Positions 18,662 through 29,446 are shown, numbered from the stretch's first letter. The stretch is DNA of 64,000 nucleotides from Paraburkholderia sp. BL10I2N1 (GCF_004361815.1 NZ_SNWA01000001.1:3534001-3598000), one strand, 5' to 3'. Numbers and translations are program-made. The notes: a model not told the origin generated them from the letters alone.

Positions 18662-19321
18662 TCAGGGCTTGTATTCGAGAACCTTGAATACCTGCGTGAA
18701 CGCTTGTCGGCTTCCATGCAGCAGGGTTGCGCGCCCCTCGCGGAGCGCATGCGCAGGTGTGACTTGACGCAGGGCCAGCGCCATGAACGTATCCATGTCG
18801 CACTGTATCTTGACGTCGGCGGGCTCTTCGCTGGGGCCGGAGCGGACCAGCACCTTCCCGTCGTTCACCGGGACATGGAAAACTTCTGCCCCCACATGGA
18901 ACTCGTACAAGGCTTGCAAACCGGCGCTTGACGCCGGATCGCTCGAACCCGTCAAGCACAGTGCGATGAGTTCCGCACGGGCACTGGACGGATCGATGCG
19001 CTCATCGATCGGCAGGTGCAGACCCCAAAGCCCAAGCGCGATTACCGGTTTGCGCAATTGTTCGCCCAATTCCGTCAGTTCGTAAGCTGGCGCTGCGGCG
19101 GGCGCTGGCAACGTGGTCGGCTGGATGACATCGCTCTCCACCAGCATGGCCAGGCGCTCGGACAGCCGGTTTGCGCCCATGGCAGGCATGATCGCCAGCA
19201 GATCCTTGAACCGCTTCGGACCTAGCAGGAGTTCGCGGATCACGAGCAGCGTCCAACGATCGCCGAGGACGTCTAATGCCCGGGCCATTGGGCAAAGTTG
19301 ACCGTAGGTTTTGTTTGGCAT
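18662..19321 (-). CDS. HxlR-family regulator with SCP2-like C-terminal domain
   Basis: About 219 residues from MPNKTYGQLCPMARAL. Residues 7-95 are an HxlR winged helix (YGQLCPMARALDVLGDRWTL, LLLGPKRFKDLLAIMPAM, NRLSERLAMLV). The C-terminal 100 residues (FHVPVNDGKVLVRSG, IQCDMDTFMALALRQVTPAH, then EGRATLLHGSRQAF) have the strand-helix pattern of an SCP2 sterol-carrier domain, a known fusion in this family. A hydrophobic ligand could therefore be sensed directly. The start lacks a strong ribosome site; an upstream in-frame start at 19402 cannot be excluded. Palindromes at 17881 and 19780 are the likely binding sites, so it probably controls the FadD/GMC/OYE genes. Confidence 0.8.
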   Translation of the reverse strand: MPNKTYGQLCPMARALDVLGDRWTLLVIRELLLGPKRFKDLLAIMPAMGANRLSERLAMLVESDVIQPTTLPAPAAAPAYELTELGEQLRKPVIALGLWGLHLPIDERIDPSSARAELIALCLTGSSDPASSAGLQALYEFHVGAEVFHVPVNDGKVLVRSGPSEEPADVKIQCDMDTFMALALRQVTPAHALREGRATLLHGSRQAFTQVFKVLEYKP

Positions 19322-19343
19322 GTCACATTGTACAAGGCCCTGC

Positions 19344-19739
19344 TCAGGCGAAGCCGGGTGGAACACAACACTGGCGGACGAGGCGGGAAATCTGCCGCGC
19401 AAACCTGATAGTGATCAGGTGTGGCGGCGCCGCCTCGGGGGTTACCTTCATCAGTAGCACATCAAGCTCCCGGAAAAGTCGCGCCCAGCCATCGCGGATC
19501 TGCTGCCGGGCTGCGTTTGCTCGCCCAGCCATGACCGGAGACTTCGCGGGGGCAACCCGCACGGTGTATGCGCGGGTCCGTCCGGGAATTGGCAGATGAG
19601 CCATGCTATCGGCGCCGCAACAAAATGGGCATCCATCGTCGCGGTTACCGACGAAGAGGCGCCATACCCACGCGGCAGCCCGCTCGAACGGTGGCGGTGC
19701 CTCGAAGTCCTGCGATGTCAATGTCGTAACAGGGTCCAT
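19344..19739 (-). CDS. Hypothetical protein upstream of the HxlR gene
   Basis: About 131 residues from MDPVTTLTSQDFEAPPPF. It has an aromatic N-terminal helix (AAAWVWRLFVG), a CPFCCGADSMAH segment whose cysteines recall a small metal site, and an Arg-rich C-terminal helix. I do not recognise a family. It precedes the HxlR gene on the same strand and ends just inside an alternative start of that gene, so the two may be co-transcribed from the palindrome-bearing promoter region. It could also be a remnant. Confidence 0.45.
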   Translation of the reverse strand: MDPVTTLTSQDFEAPPPFERAAAWVWRLFVGNRDDGCPFCCGADSMAHLPIPGRTRAYTVRVAPAKSPVMAGRANAARQQIRDGWARLFRELDVLLMKVTPEAAPPHLITIRFARQISRLVRQCCVPPGFA

Positions 19740-19779
19740 GCCTTTGCTTCCGATTTTAGGCTCGGAGTGCACACGTTTA

Positions 19780-19824
19780 ACTATATCATTTATATAGTCT
19801 AGACACTATACAAAATGTATAGTG
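19780..19824. promoter_or_regulatory. Paired operator palindromes upstream of fadD-like gene
   Basis: ACTATAT-CATTT-ATATAGT (19780-19798) and CACTATACA-AAA-TGTATAGTG (19804-19824, perfect 9+9) have centres 25 bases apart. They share the ACTATA/TATAGT core with the repeats at 17881. They lie in the divergent gap between the HxlR-side genes and the acyl-CoA ligase, the expected place for an HxlR operator. Confidence 0.6.
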
Positions 19825-19966
19825 TAATGCGTAGTCATTGCCTGAGGCTCGCGCATCTTTAGCCTTCGACCCGGGCGGTTTCCGCCCGACCTTGCTCCCA
19901 GGCGAGCGCAGTGTGGTAGCGAGCCCGACTATATGAGGCCTTCGCATAAAGTCTATGGAGACCCGA

Positions 19967-21597
19967 ATGAGCAGAAGACACTGGATCCAGTCGTACGGCT
20001 CGATTCCCCCCGAGATCGACGCCGATCGCTATCCGTCCGTGACTGCGCTGCTGAGGGACGCAATGTGCCGGTTCGCTGACAAACCAGCCTTCCGTGTCGG
20101 TGGACGGACACTGACGTATGCCGATGTCGACCACTTCTCGTCTGCGTTCGCCGCTTACCTGCAAAGGTGGTCGGCGTGAAAAAAGGCGATCGTGTCGCCG
20201 TGATGCTGCCGAACCTGCTGTCGTTCCCGATCGCCTTCATTGCCATTGCAAAAATCGGCGGCATCCAGGTCAACGTCAATCCGCTATACACGGCCCGGGA
20301 ACTCGAGTATCAGCTTAACGACGCGGGCGCCGAAGTGATCGTGGTCCATAGCGCTTCAGCATCCACCTTTGCGCAAGTGACTGGCAAGACGCGCGTCAGG
20401 AAGATGATTACAGCCGGTCCCGACGACGGAGGCGCTGCGGCTCCGGGGCTCACGGTCGACGGGTTGCTGAGCGAATGGATCACGCTACAAGCTGCAATCG
20501 ATCTGGGCGAGACGCTCGAATTCGAGTCGGTGACCGTGATTGGCAGTGATTTGCTCTTGCTGCAATACACCGGCGGCACGACCGGGCTTTCGAAAGGCGC
20601 CGCGTTGTCACACCGTAATCTGATCGCCAACATCGAACAGTTCAGGGCCTTGATGCCCGATACGCAGCGGCCCGGCGAGGAGGTTGTCGTGACCGCGATC
20701 CCGCTTTACCACATTTTCGCGCTCATGGTGAACTTCCTGACTTACTTCTCCGTGGGCGCCGAAAACTGGCTCGTGGCCAACCCGCGGGACACTGAGGCCT
20801 TCATCGATGTGCTGAAGGCCGCGCGGCCCACAGTGTTTTCCGGCGTCAACACGTTGTACGCGGGCCTGGCTGTCCACCCACGCCTGACGGAAGTGGACTG
20901 GTCGAGACTGAAGCTTTCCGTCGGCGGCGGGGCGGCGATGATTGACATCATCTCGGCGCGATGGAAGGCGGTGACGGGCAGCTTCATTCGCGAGGGCTAC
21001 GGGTTGTCTGAGACTTCTCCGGTCGTTTCTTTTAACCCGCAGTTCGTTAGTGACTTCACGGGTAGCACGGGCCTGCCGGTGCCTTCCACCGATGTCAGGC
21101 TGCTGGACGACGAGGGCAGGGAGGTCGGTATCGGTGAGGCCGGCGAGATCCATGTCAAGGGGCCACAGGTGATGTCCGGGTACTGGGAAAAGCCCGAGGC
21201 AAACGCAAAAGCGTTCACCGCTGACGGCTACTTCCGCACGGGCGATATCGGCCTCTTCGACGACAAGGGTTTCCTGAAGATCGTTGACCGCAAAAAAGAC
21301 ATGATTATCGTCTCGGGCTTCAACGTTTACCCAAACGAAGTGGAAGCGGTCGCGACCACATTTCCCGGCGTCGCCGAATGCGCCTGCATTGGCGTGCCGG
21401 ACGAAAAAACAGGCGAGGCGGTGAAACTGTTCGTCATCAGGAAGGACGGCGCCGAGGTGACCGGGGACGGTCTGCTCGCGCACTGTCGAGCCGGCATGGC
21501 CGCCTACAAGGTGCCCAGAATTATCCAATTCGTCGATGCACTTCCGAAATCAACCGTGGGAAAGATCCTTCGACGAGAACTCCGCAGCATTGTATGA
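19967..21597 (+). pseudogene. fadD: FadD-type long-chain acyl-CoA ligase with a one-base frameshift
   Basis: The first 68 codons (MSRRHWIQSYGSIPPEIDAD to FAAYLQ) are in one frame and stop at TGA. The remaining 470 residues start in the next frame at VVGVKKGDRVAVMLPN. Joined, the protein is about 543 residues, near the FadD norm. Motifs in the second part: YTGGTTGLSKGA (ATP/AMP loop), GYGLSETSPVV, and C-terminal PKSTVGKILRREL with the catalytic lysine. A GTG at 20167 could start a shorter protein lacking the N-terminal helices. It would activate fatty or ring-derived acids to CoA thioesters. It heads the GMC/OYE/hydrolase block, downstream of the paired palindromes. Confidence 0.75.
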
Positions 21598-21664
21598 GCG
21601 CCGCTTGGCGCGACAGTCGGGCTCTGAATTGTGACTACTAGAACCAGGAAAACGGAGACAAACC

Positions 21665-21733
21665 ATGAACGTCTTGTACGCTGATGTGCGCGTGGAGAGC
21701 GCGACCGGTGCAGGCTCGAGGTGCCCGCAATGA
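21665..21733 (+). CDS. 22-residue leader ORF overlapping the GMC gene start
   Basis: MNVLYADVRVESATGAGSRC-PQ has an excellent ribosome site (CGGAGAC, 5-base spacing), whereas the GMC ATG has only a weak GAGG. Its TGA overlaps the GMC start as ATGA. This geometry suggests translational coupling: ribosomes finishing the leader restart on the GMC gene. The peptide itself matches nothing I know; it may also be the residue of a deleted gene. Confidence 0.4.
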   Translation: MNVLYADVRVESATGAGSRCPQ

Positions 21734-23359
21734 GTGCTTCCCATGATTTCGACTACATCGTCATCGGCTCGGGCTTCGGCGGTAGCGTGTCGGCCTGCCG
21801 GCTGACCGAGAAGGGCTACTCGGTTGGCGTAATGGAGATGGGCCGGCGCTGGACGGTTGAGGATTTTCCCCGGACCAACTGGGACGCGCGGCGCTGGATG
21901 TGGAAACCTGGTCTGAAAATGTTCGGCTTCTACAACATGCGCATCTTTCGCCACGTGATGGTCCTGAGCGGCAACGCGGTCGGCGGCGGCTCCATCACCT
22001 ACGCCAACGCCCTGCTGATTCCGCCCGACAGAGTGTGGGACGAGGGCTCCTGGGCTGGCCTGACGGACTGGAAGCGCGCCATGCCGCAGTACTACGCCAT
22101 GGCGGAGAAAATGCTGGGCGTCACCGAGAACAGGATGCTGGGCGAGGCGGATCTTCGGCTCAAGAAGATGGCGGATTTGCAAGGCGTGGGCGACACGTAC
22201 CACAGCGGCCGCGTCGCGACGTTCTTTGCTCCCAAAGGCGAGGCCGGCGGCAAGACTTATCCTGATCCCTACTTCGGCGGTGAAGGTCCGGAGCGCGGCA
22301 CTTGCGTCGGTTGCGGTGGCTGCATGGTGGGTTGCAAGCACAACGCCAAGAACACACTCGACAAGAACTATCTTTACTTCGCGGAAAAACGTGGTGCACA
22401 GGTCTTTGCCGAAACCAGGGTGGTCGACGTGCGCCCGCTCAACGGCAAGGAAGACGGCAGTGACGGCTACGAGGTCTTCACCGAACGTTCAACTGCCTGG
22501 TTCGACAAGCAGCGGCGCAGTTTCCGCTGCCGCGGTGTCGTATTTGCCGCTTCTTCATTGGGCACGATGGAGTTGTTGTTCCGGCTCAAGCACAGCGGCT
22601 CCCTGCCGCGCATCAGCGACGACCTTGGCAAACGCGTGCGCACCAATGCCGAATCCCTGGTGGGTGTGCGCTTTCCAGCCAAAGACAAGAGCATGTCGCC
22701 CGGCGTGGCCGGCGGCGCCGGCGTCTATATCGACGAGCGCACGCACATCGGTGCAGTACGTTACCCGGAAGGCTCGGACGCGACGGGTCTGATGATGACC
22801 TTGCTGTGCGGCGGCCGTGCCGGATGGACGCGGATTTTCACGTGGCTATGGACCTTGCTGACCCATCCGCTCAAAGCGGCGCATGTGCACAACCCGTTCG
22901 GGTTTGCGCGCCAGACTGTCCTGTTCGTGGTGATGCAGACGGTGGATGCTTTTATCAACATGCAGTTCAAGCGCCGCTGGTACTGGCCGTTCAAAAAGCG
23001 GTTGTGCACCGAGGGCGGCCCGATTCCCACCTTCATCCCTGAAGCCAATGCGTTTGTTGAAAAGGGGGCAAAGGCACTGGGCGGCATTCCTACCACCTTA
23101 TTGACCGAGATCCTGTTCAACATCCCCACCACGGCGCACTGCATGGGTGGGTGCGCGATGGCGGACTCTCCCGAACGAGGCGTCATGGATGTCCAGAACC
23201 GCGTCTTCGGTTATCAGAATCTGCTGGTCTGCGACGGCTCGATGCTCAGTTCCAACCTGGGCGTGAACCCCAGCCTGACCATCACCGCGCTGACCGAGCA
23301 TGCGATGTCCCACATTTCGACGAAATCGTCCCTTGCAACCCTCCATCCGAGTGCTCTCC

Positions 23360-23382
<23 letters not shown>
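21730..23382 (+). CDS. GMC-family FAD oxidoreductase, cholesterol-oxidase-like (copy 2)
   Basis: 550 residues. FAD motif GSGFGGSVSACRL near residues 13-25; cysteine motif C-VG-C-GG-C-MVG-C near 191-201 following DPYFGGEGP; active-site region TTAHCMGGCAMADSP near 467; closing GMC signature NLGVNPSLTITALTE. A hydrophobic stretch around residues 360-410 (TRIFTWLWTLLTHPL, QTVLFVVMQTV) is longer than in soluble cholesterol oxidase and may embed in a membrane or shape a lipid-binding pocket. The start overlaps the leader ORF; the 3' end overlaps the next gene by 23 bases, so expression is tightly coupled to the OYE enzyme. Confidence 0.85.
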
Positions 23383-24622
<1,240 letters not shown>

Positions 24623-24682
24623 TCGCTGACACGATCTTTCCACTATTACTGTCAAAAAAAAATGATCCAGGAGATCAATGCA

Positions 24683-25639
24683 ATGCGTCGTCTACTGAAG
24701 GCAAGCGTCCTCGGACTCGCCCTGGCAGCAACCCTCGTTTCAGCGCCAGTGCAGGCGGCCGAAGTTTCGCCAGATAACGCGACGATGAGTTCGTCGCCGC
24801 TGAAACAGGAACTCGAGGTCAGCTGGAAAGATGCGCCAACGCAAACCATCACGGCAGGCGGAGTGGACTTCGCATATCGGGAACTTGGGAAATACCATGG
24901 CGGCACGCCGGTGGTCTTTCTTACCCACCTGGCCGCCGTGCTGGACAACTGGGATCCTCGGGTGGTGGACGGCATTGCGGCGGAGCATCATGTAGTTACG
25001 TTCGACAATCGGGGTGTTGGCGCTTCCAGTGGTTCACCATCGAATTCGATTGAACAGATGGCTGATGATGCCATCGCCTTCATCAAGGCCATGGGGTTCA
25101 AACAGGTAGATCTTTTTGGTTTCTCGATGGGCGGCATGGTCGCCCAGGAAATCGTGCTGAAGGAGCCGCAACTTGTCCGCAAGATTATTCTCGCGGGGAC
25201 CGGTCCCGCTGGCGGGGAAGGCATCAGTGCCGTGACCGGCGTAACTTTCTACGACATGCTCCGAGGCTTCTTCACCGGCCAGGATCCGAAGCAGTATCTG
25301 TTCTTCACCCGTACGCCCAACGGTATCGACGCGGGCAAGGCTTTGAACGAGCGCTCGGAGGACCGTGACAAGAAAATCTCCGTGACCGCGTTTCTGGCTC
25401 AATTAGAGGCGATTCGCGCCTGGGGCCGGAAAGAGCCAGAGAACCTGTCGGTGGTGCAGAATCCGGTGTTCGTTGTCAACGGCGATAGCGATCGGATGGT
25501 CCCAAGCAAGAACTCGGAAGACCTGGCGCGGCGCCTGCCGAACAGCAACCTGATCATCTACCCTGATTCCGGCCATGGCGGGGTGTTTCAATTCTACGCC
25601 GACTTTGTGCCCAAGGCGCTAGAGTTCCTTGCGAAATAA
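24683..25639 (+). CDS. Secreted alpha/beta hydrolase
   Basis: About 318 residues. The N-terminus MRRLLKASVLGLALAATLVS-APVQA is a signal peptide with cleavage likely before AEVSP, so this member works in the periplasm, unlike its cytoplasmic relatives. The core has FLTHLAAVLDNWDP, the nucleophile elbow GFSMGG (Ser148), Asp270 in NGDSDRMVP and His298 in DSGHGG. The start at 24683 has GGAG 9 bases upstream. It ends the GMC-OYE-hydrolase operon. Mature sequence is closest by eye to the frameshifted hydrolase at 33715 (DNW/FDPR, TGTGPAGG). Confidence 0.85.
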   Translation: MRRLLKASVLGLALAATLVSAPVQAAEVSPDNATMSSSPLKQELEVSWKDAPTQTITAGGVDFAYRELGKYHGGTPVVFLTHLAAVLDNWDPRVVDGIAAEHHVVTFDNRGVGASSGSPSNSIEQMADDAIAFIKAMGFKQVDLFGFSMGGMVAQEIVLKEPQLVRKIILAGTGPAGGEGISAVTGVTFYDMLRGFFTGQDPKQYLFFTRTPNGIDAGKALNERSEDRDKKISVTAFLAQLEAIRAWGRKEPENLSVVQNPVFVVNGDSDRMVPSKNSEDLARRLPNSNLIIYPDSGHGGVFQFYADFVPKALEFLAK

Positions 25640-25794
25640 CCTTTGAAGAAACGCCCACCCGGGCGCGCGATCGTCGCAGGCAGCGTGCCGGAAGGACGAA
25701 GAGCACGTTTGAGGCAATAACCTCCTGGTTCGGCAGTTGGCACCGAACATGAGCATTTCATATTCATATTTAGCAATTTAATAAGGATTCCAAC

Positions 25795-26296
25795 ATGATC
25801 GATACGCACTTCACCGCGCCGACCCGCTTCGTGGAAGTCGATGGCGATAGATTTGCCTATCGCCGCTGGGGCAACACGAGGACGACTGACCAGCCGCCAT
25901 TGTTTTTCCCCCAACACTTCCGCGGCGGAATGGATCATTGGGATCGGCTCATGACAGACGGCCTGGCGGCAGGGCCTGAGGTGATCCTTTATAACGGTCG
26001 CGGCATTGCAAATCCCGAATGCGCCAACCACACAAAGGGCAAGGAATCGGGGGAATTGGACGTTATTTCATCATCAGAAAGGTGCAGTAAGTTCCGTTTC
26101 CGGACTTTCAAAAGAACCAAAATTCACCTTGACTTTCAGGGACGCCGCCAAGGGTTTTTCGACTCTTTCGGCGAAGGAAGGTAAAGAGGCATTCCTTGTG
26201 ACTCTGCATCAAGAAGATCTCGCAGTCAGTGGTGACTTTGCGGAGGTAATGTCATTCCAGGGACCGACGGATTATCTGAAATTGAAAAATATATGA
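25795..26296 (+). pseudogene. Deletion fusion of an alpha/beta hydrolase start with an SCP2 end
   Basis: Codons 1-72 (THFTAPTRFVEVDGDRFAYR, FRGGMDHWD, GPEVILYNGRGIA) copy the start of the hydrolase at 29447. From about 26030 the frame changes and reads KEPKFTLTFRDAAKGFSTLS, KEAFLVTLHQEDLAVSGDF and EVMSFQGPTDYL, which copies the end of the SCP2 gene at 30348 (ANPQFTLTFRDAVKGFAILS). An internal deletion of about 900 bases in a hydrolase-SCP2 gene pair explains both. Neither protein can function. Confidence 0.75.
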
Positions 26297-26400
26297 CAGA
26301 GTAGCGTAAAGGAATATTAAAGCGTGGCAATGGGAGTAGTCACAATATCCTGGATGCTTGTTGTAGAAATGCGCAGCCGATTCTTCTGATGGGGTGATCG

Positions 26401-26595
26401 ATGGAGGAAATTTTGCCGAATCAAGCGGAAACTAGTGGCCTCACATATTCCGGGGAGCAGGCCGATATTTTTGAAAGGTGGGTTCACTATTTCGGGGCGA
26501 CCGACCCACAGGAACTCGATCTCGGAATGCTAATGGCTATCCACGAATGGGTCATGGACGGTCTGGAGCCGAGAGATCAAAGGCAAGAACGATAG
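26401..26595 (+). CDS. Small acidic hypothetical protein
   Basis: 64 residues, starting MEEILPNQAETSG. Contains an aromatic helix (IFERWVHYFGA) and ends DGLEPRDQRQER. No good ribosome binding site upstream. It lies between the fused remnant and a TetR gene. I do not recognise it and it may not be expressed. Confidence 0.3.
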   Translation: MEEILPNQAETSGLTYSGEQADIFERWVHYFGATDPQELDLGMLMAIHEWVMDGLEPRDQRQER

Positions 26596-26677
26596 TCGGC
26601 CCCGCAGGGGGCATCGGCTGTCTGACGTTTCGTGCTCCATGAGCCCCATGCCTTCCAGTCGGCCGCCTGCGCCCGAG

Positions 26678-27307
26678 TCACTTCGGCGTGGCGGAGTTGT
26701 CGTTACCGTGATTGCGGGCAGATGCGCGCGCTGTCGCGGACGGGCTTAGTGACGCGAGAATCTTGTCGCGGCACACCGCCAGGATTTCGTCGGCCAGCGG
26801 GGAATCGTTCGGGCAGGCGCGCGACATGACAATGGCTCCGACCGCGTGCGCCAGTATGTCGAGGGACCTGGCTCGCACCTGGCCCGGATCGGCGCCGTCC
26901 AACTCAGTGCCCTCGGGGCTCAGCGCAGCCAGCAGGCTCTCAATGCCGGCCGCAAACGTGGCCCGAACCGCTTCCGGCTGACGCGCGGCATCCCCGCCCA
27001 GTGCGGCCATCGTGCAACCGGTCGCGCGGGTGTCACGGTGCTCGCGAGAAAGGTAATACCGCACAAACTCAGGCGCGTTTACGCCCGCACTCAACGCCAC
27101 GGTCTGCGCGATGCCGCAGGCCGCCGATTCCGCCACCAGGTCGGCCTTGGAGCGGAACTGTTTGTAAAAGCCGCCATGGGTGAAGCCGGCGGCGGCCATC
27201 AGATCGGCAACGCCAACTCCATCGTAGCCACGCTCCCGAAACAGTTGGGACGACGTCTCGACCACGTGCTCCCGGTTGGCCTGTGCCTGTGCCTTGGTGA
27301 TCTTCAT
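26678..27307 (-). CDS. TetR-family repressor
   Basis: 209 residues. The HTH region reads RERGYDGVGVADLMAAAGFT then HGGFYKQFRSK, near residues 24-54, and the C-terminal domain is of the TetR_C type with a conserved GCTMAALGGDAARQP block shared with the regulator at 32050 (GCPIAALGTEMPRQAP). This variant is typically linked to oxidoreductase genes and electrophile stress, like NemR-type regulators. It is divergent from the NemA-type ene-reductase at 27440, and two small inverted repeats lie in between, so it likely represses that gene. Confidence 0.85.
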   Translation of the reverse strand: MKITKAQAQANREHVVETSSQLFRERGYDGVGVADLMAAAGFTHGGFYKQFRSKADLVAESAACGIAQTVALSAGVNAPEFVRYYLSREHRDTRATGCTMAALGGDAARQPEAVRATFAAGIESLLAALSPEGTELDGADPGQVRARSLDILAHAVGAIVMSRACPNDSPLADEILAVCRDKILASLSPSATARASARNHGNDNSATPK

Positions 27308-27353
27308 TTCTTGACCACGGTGGGTTCATGTCTGCGAAGGCTCCATTATACAT

Positions 27354-27405
27354 TGATGTCGACCGTCATCAAAACCTTGACAGGTTAGATTATGATCGTC
27401 ATCAT
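27354..27405 (+). promoter_or_regulatory. Divergent promoter/operator region (TetR-nemA)
   Basis: TGATG-8-CATCA (27354-27371) and ATGAT-CGTC-ATCAT (27392-27405) are two inverted repeats. TTGACA (27377-27382) lies between them with a poor -10 hexamer 17 bases on, overlapping the second repeat. The arrangement suits repression by the adjacent TetR protein. Confidence 0.45.
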
Positions 27406-27439
27406 TGATCTCATTCCCAACTCCGGAAACTGACGCAAC

Positions 27440-28522
27440 ATGACCGACAAGACGCTTTTCGAGCCCTACGCCCTTGGCCGCCTGACACTCGCCAATCGCT
27501 TTGTCATGGCACCGCTGACCCGCAATCGCGCAGGCGCGGGGCTGGTGCCCAGCGAACTGGCCGCGACCTACTACGCCCAGCGCGCCTCGGCCGGCCTGAT
27601 CATCACGGAGGCCACTCAGGTGTCAGCCCAGGCCCAGGGCTATCAGGACACCCCGGGCGTGTACACACTCGAGCAAATCGCCGGCTGGCGCAAGGTCACC
27701 GAGGCCGTGCATGCCAAGGGTGGACGCATCTTCGCGCAACTCTGGCACGTCGGCCGTGTTTCGCACGTCGATGTCCAGCCTGGCGGCGCTGCGCCGGTCG
27801 CGCCTTCGGCCATCCGCGCGGAGACGAAAACCTTCGTCAACAATGGCTTTGCCGACGTGTCGCAGCCACGCGCCCTCGAACTCGACGAATTGCCGGGCAT
27901 CGTTGGCGACTTTCGTCGAGCCGCGGCCAATGCCATGGCAGCCGGCTTTGACGGCGTGGAGATCCACGGCGCCAACGGCTATCTGCTGGAGCAGTTCATC
28001 AAGGACGGTGCCAACCAGCGCACTGACGCCTACGGCGGCTCGATCGAGAATCGCGCGCGCCTGTTGCTGGAAGTCGTCGCTGCAGTGGTGGAAGAAATTG
28101 GTGCCGATCGCACCGGCGTGCGCATCTCGCCTGTGTCGCCGGCAAACGGCATCTCGACCAGCGATCCCCAGCCGCAGTACGACTACATCGCCGGGCAGCT
28201 CAGCGCGCTGGACATCGTCTACCTTCACGTGGTCGAGGGTGCGACCGGCGGCCCGCGCGATGTCGCACCGTTTGACTACGACGCGCTGCGGCAGCGGTTC
28301 AGGCAAACCTACCTGGCCAATAACGGCTACGACCTGGAACTCGCTACCGCCAGGCTCGACGAGGGCAAGGCAGACCTGTTCGCCTTCGGCCGCGCATTCA
28401 TCAGCAACCCCGATCTGATCGAACGCCTGAAGACCGGCGCACCGCTGGCGCAGCCCGACTTCGCCACGCTCTATGGTGGCGGCGCTGCGGGCTACACCGA
28501 CTACCCGACCATTGCCGCCTGA
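27440..28522 (+). CDS. nemA: NemA/OYE-type alkene reductase
   Basis: 360 residues. Classical old yellow enzyme: LFEPYALGRLTLANRFVMAP at the N-terminus, AQLWHVGR, EIHGANGYLLEQFIKDGANQ with the His-x-x-Asn pair near 176/179, RTDAYGGSIENRARL, and FGRAFISNPDL at the end. NemA-type enzymes reduce activated alkenes, N-ethylmaleimide, quinones and nitro-esters with FMN and NADPH. It differs from the long OYEs in this cluster (H-x-x-H type). The adjacent divergent TetR gene and an SDR 53 bases downstream suggest an inducible two-gene unit for electrophilic intermediates. Confidence 0.85.
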   Translation: MTDKTLFEPYALGRLTLANRFVMAPLTRNRAGAGLVPSELAATYYAQRASAGLIITEATQVSAQAQGYQDTPGVYTLEQIAGWRKVTEAVHAKGGRIFAQLWHVGRVSHVDVQPGGAAPVAPSAIRAETKTFVNNGFADVSQPRALELDELPGIVGDFRRAAANAMAAGFDGVEIHGANGYLLEQFIKDGANQRTDAYGGSIENRARLLLEVVAAVVEEIGADRTGVRISPVSPANGISTSDPQPQYDYIAGQLSALDIVYLHVVEGATGGPRDVAPFDYDALRQRFRQTYLANNGYDLELATARLDEGKADLFAFGRAFISNPDLIERLKTGAPLAQPDFATLYGGGAAGYTDYPTIAA

Positions 28523-28575
28523 GGCGCGCGCTGCTTGCGTACGCGTCCGAACCACTCTTGCAAAGGAAATAACCC

Positions 28576-29364
28576 GTGACCTCGCTTCCGACTGTTCTCA
28601 TCACCGGCGCCTCCTCCGGCATCGGCGCCACTTACGCCGAGCGCTTCGCCGGCCGCGGCCACGACCTCGTGCTGGTTGCACGCGACAAGGCGCGCCTCGA
28701 TACGCTGGCCGCGCGCCTGCGTGAAGAACGCGGTGTGTCTGTCGAAGTGCTGCAGGCCGACCTGACCCAGCCTGGGGATCTGGCCGCGGTCGAGACTCGC
28801 CTGCGCGACGACGCTCGCATAGGCATCCTGATCAACAACGCCGGCATGGGTCAGTCGGGTGGCTTCGTGCAGCAGACCGCTGAGGGCATCGAACGCCTGA
28901 TCACGCTCAACACCACGGCACTGACGCGGCTCGCAGCCGCGGTCGCTCCGCGCTTCGTGCAGTCGGGGACTGGCGCGATCGTCAACATCGGCTCGGTGGT
29001 GGGTTTCGCGCCCGAGCTCGGCATGTCGATCTACGGCGCCACCAAGGCCTTCGTGCTTTTCCTGTCGCAGGGATTGAACCTCGAGTTGTCGCCCAGCGGC
29101 GTCTACGTGCAGGCGGTGCTGCCGGCGGCGACCCGCACGGAGATCTGGGAGCGCGCCGGCGTCGACGTCAATACGCTTACCGAGGTGATGGAGGTCGGCG
29201 AACTGGTTGATGCGGCACTGGTCGGCTTCGATCGCCGCGAGCTGGTCACCATCCCGCCGCTGCACGTGGCCGCGCGCTGGGACGCGCTGGATGGCGCGCG
29301 TCAAGGGCTCCTGTCGGATATTCGACAAGCGCACGTGGCCGATCGCTATCGGCCGGAAGCTTGA
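28576..29364 (+). CDS. SDR-family oxidoreductase (short-chain, DltE-like)
   Basis: 262 residues from a GTG with AAAGGA upstream. TGASSGIG at 10-17, NNAGMGQSG, Ser in NIGSVVG, Tyr153 and Lys157 in YGATK. The C-terminal part (ATRTEIWERAG, VMEVGELVDAAL) is that of the COG0300 group. It follows the NemA gene closely and precedes the hydrolase at 29447. Likely reduces or oxidises a carbonyl/alcohol on the same pathway; the substrate is unknown. Confidence 0.8.
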   Translation: MTSLPTVLITGASSGIGATYAERFAGRGHDLVLVARDKARLDTLAARLREERGVSVEVLQADLTQPGDLAAVETRLRDDARIGILINNAGMGQSGGFVQQTAEGIERLITLNTTALTRLAAAVAPRFVQSGTGAIVNIGSVVGFAPELGMSIYGATKAFVLFLSQGLNLELSPSGVYVQAVLPAATRTEIWERAGVDVNTLTEVMEVGELVDAALVGFDRRELVTIPPLHVAARWDALDGARQGLLSDIRQAHVADRYRPEA

Positions 29365-29446
29365 CCACTGCGGCTTCTCTCTTACTCGAAAGCCAGGCCA
29401 TGCCTTATCGACGGACACTCCGGCACAGCCCTCAACAGGTAACCCG

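Noticed and set aside
20160..20180. Programmed frameshift in the FadD gene
   Set aside because: The junction CAAAGGTGGTCGGCG has no slippery heptamer; a simple indel or error is more likely.
20608..21528. 306-codon frame opposite the FadD gene
   Set aside because: Shadow of a strongly biased codon usage; no start signal.
27623..28555. 310-codon frame opposite the NemA-type gene
   Set aside because: Opposite a gene with full OYE motifs; no family signal.
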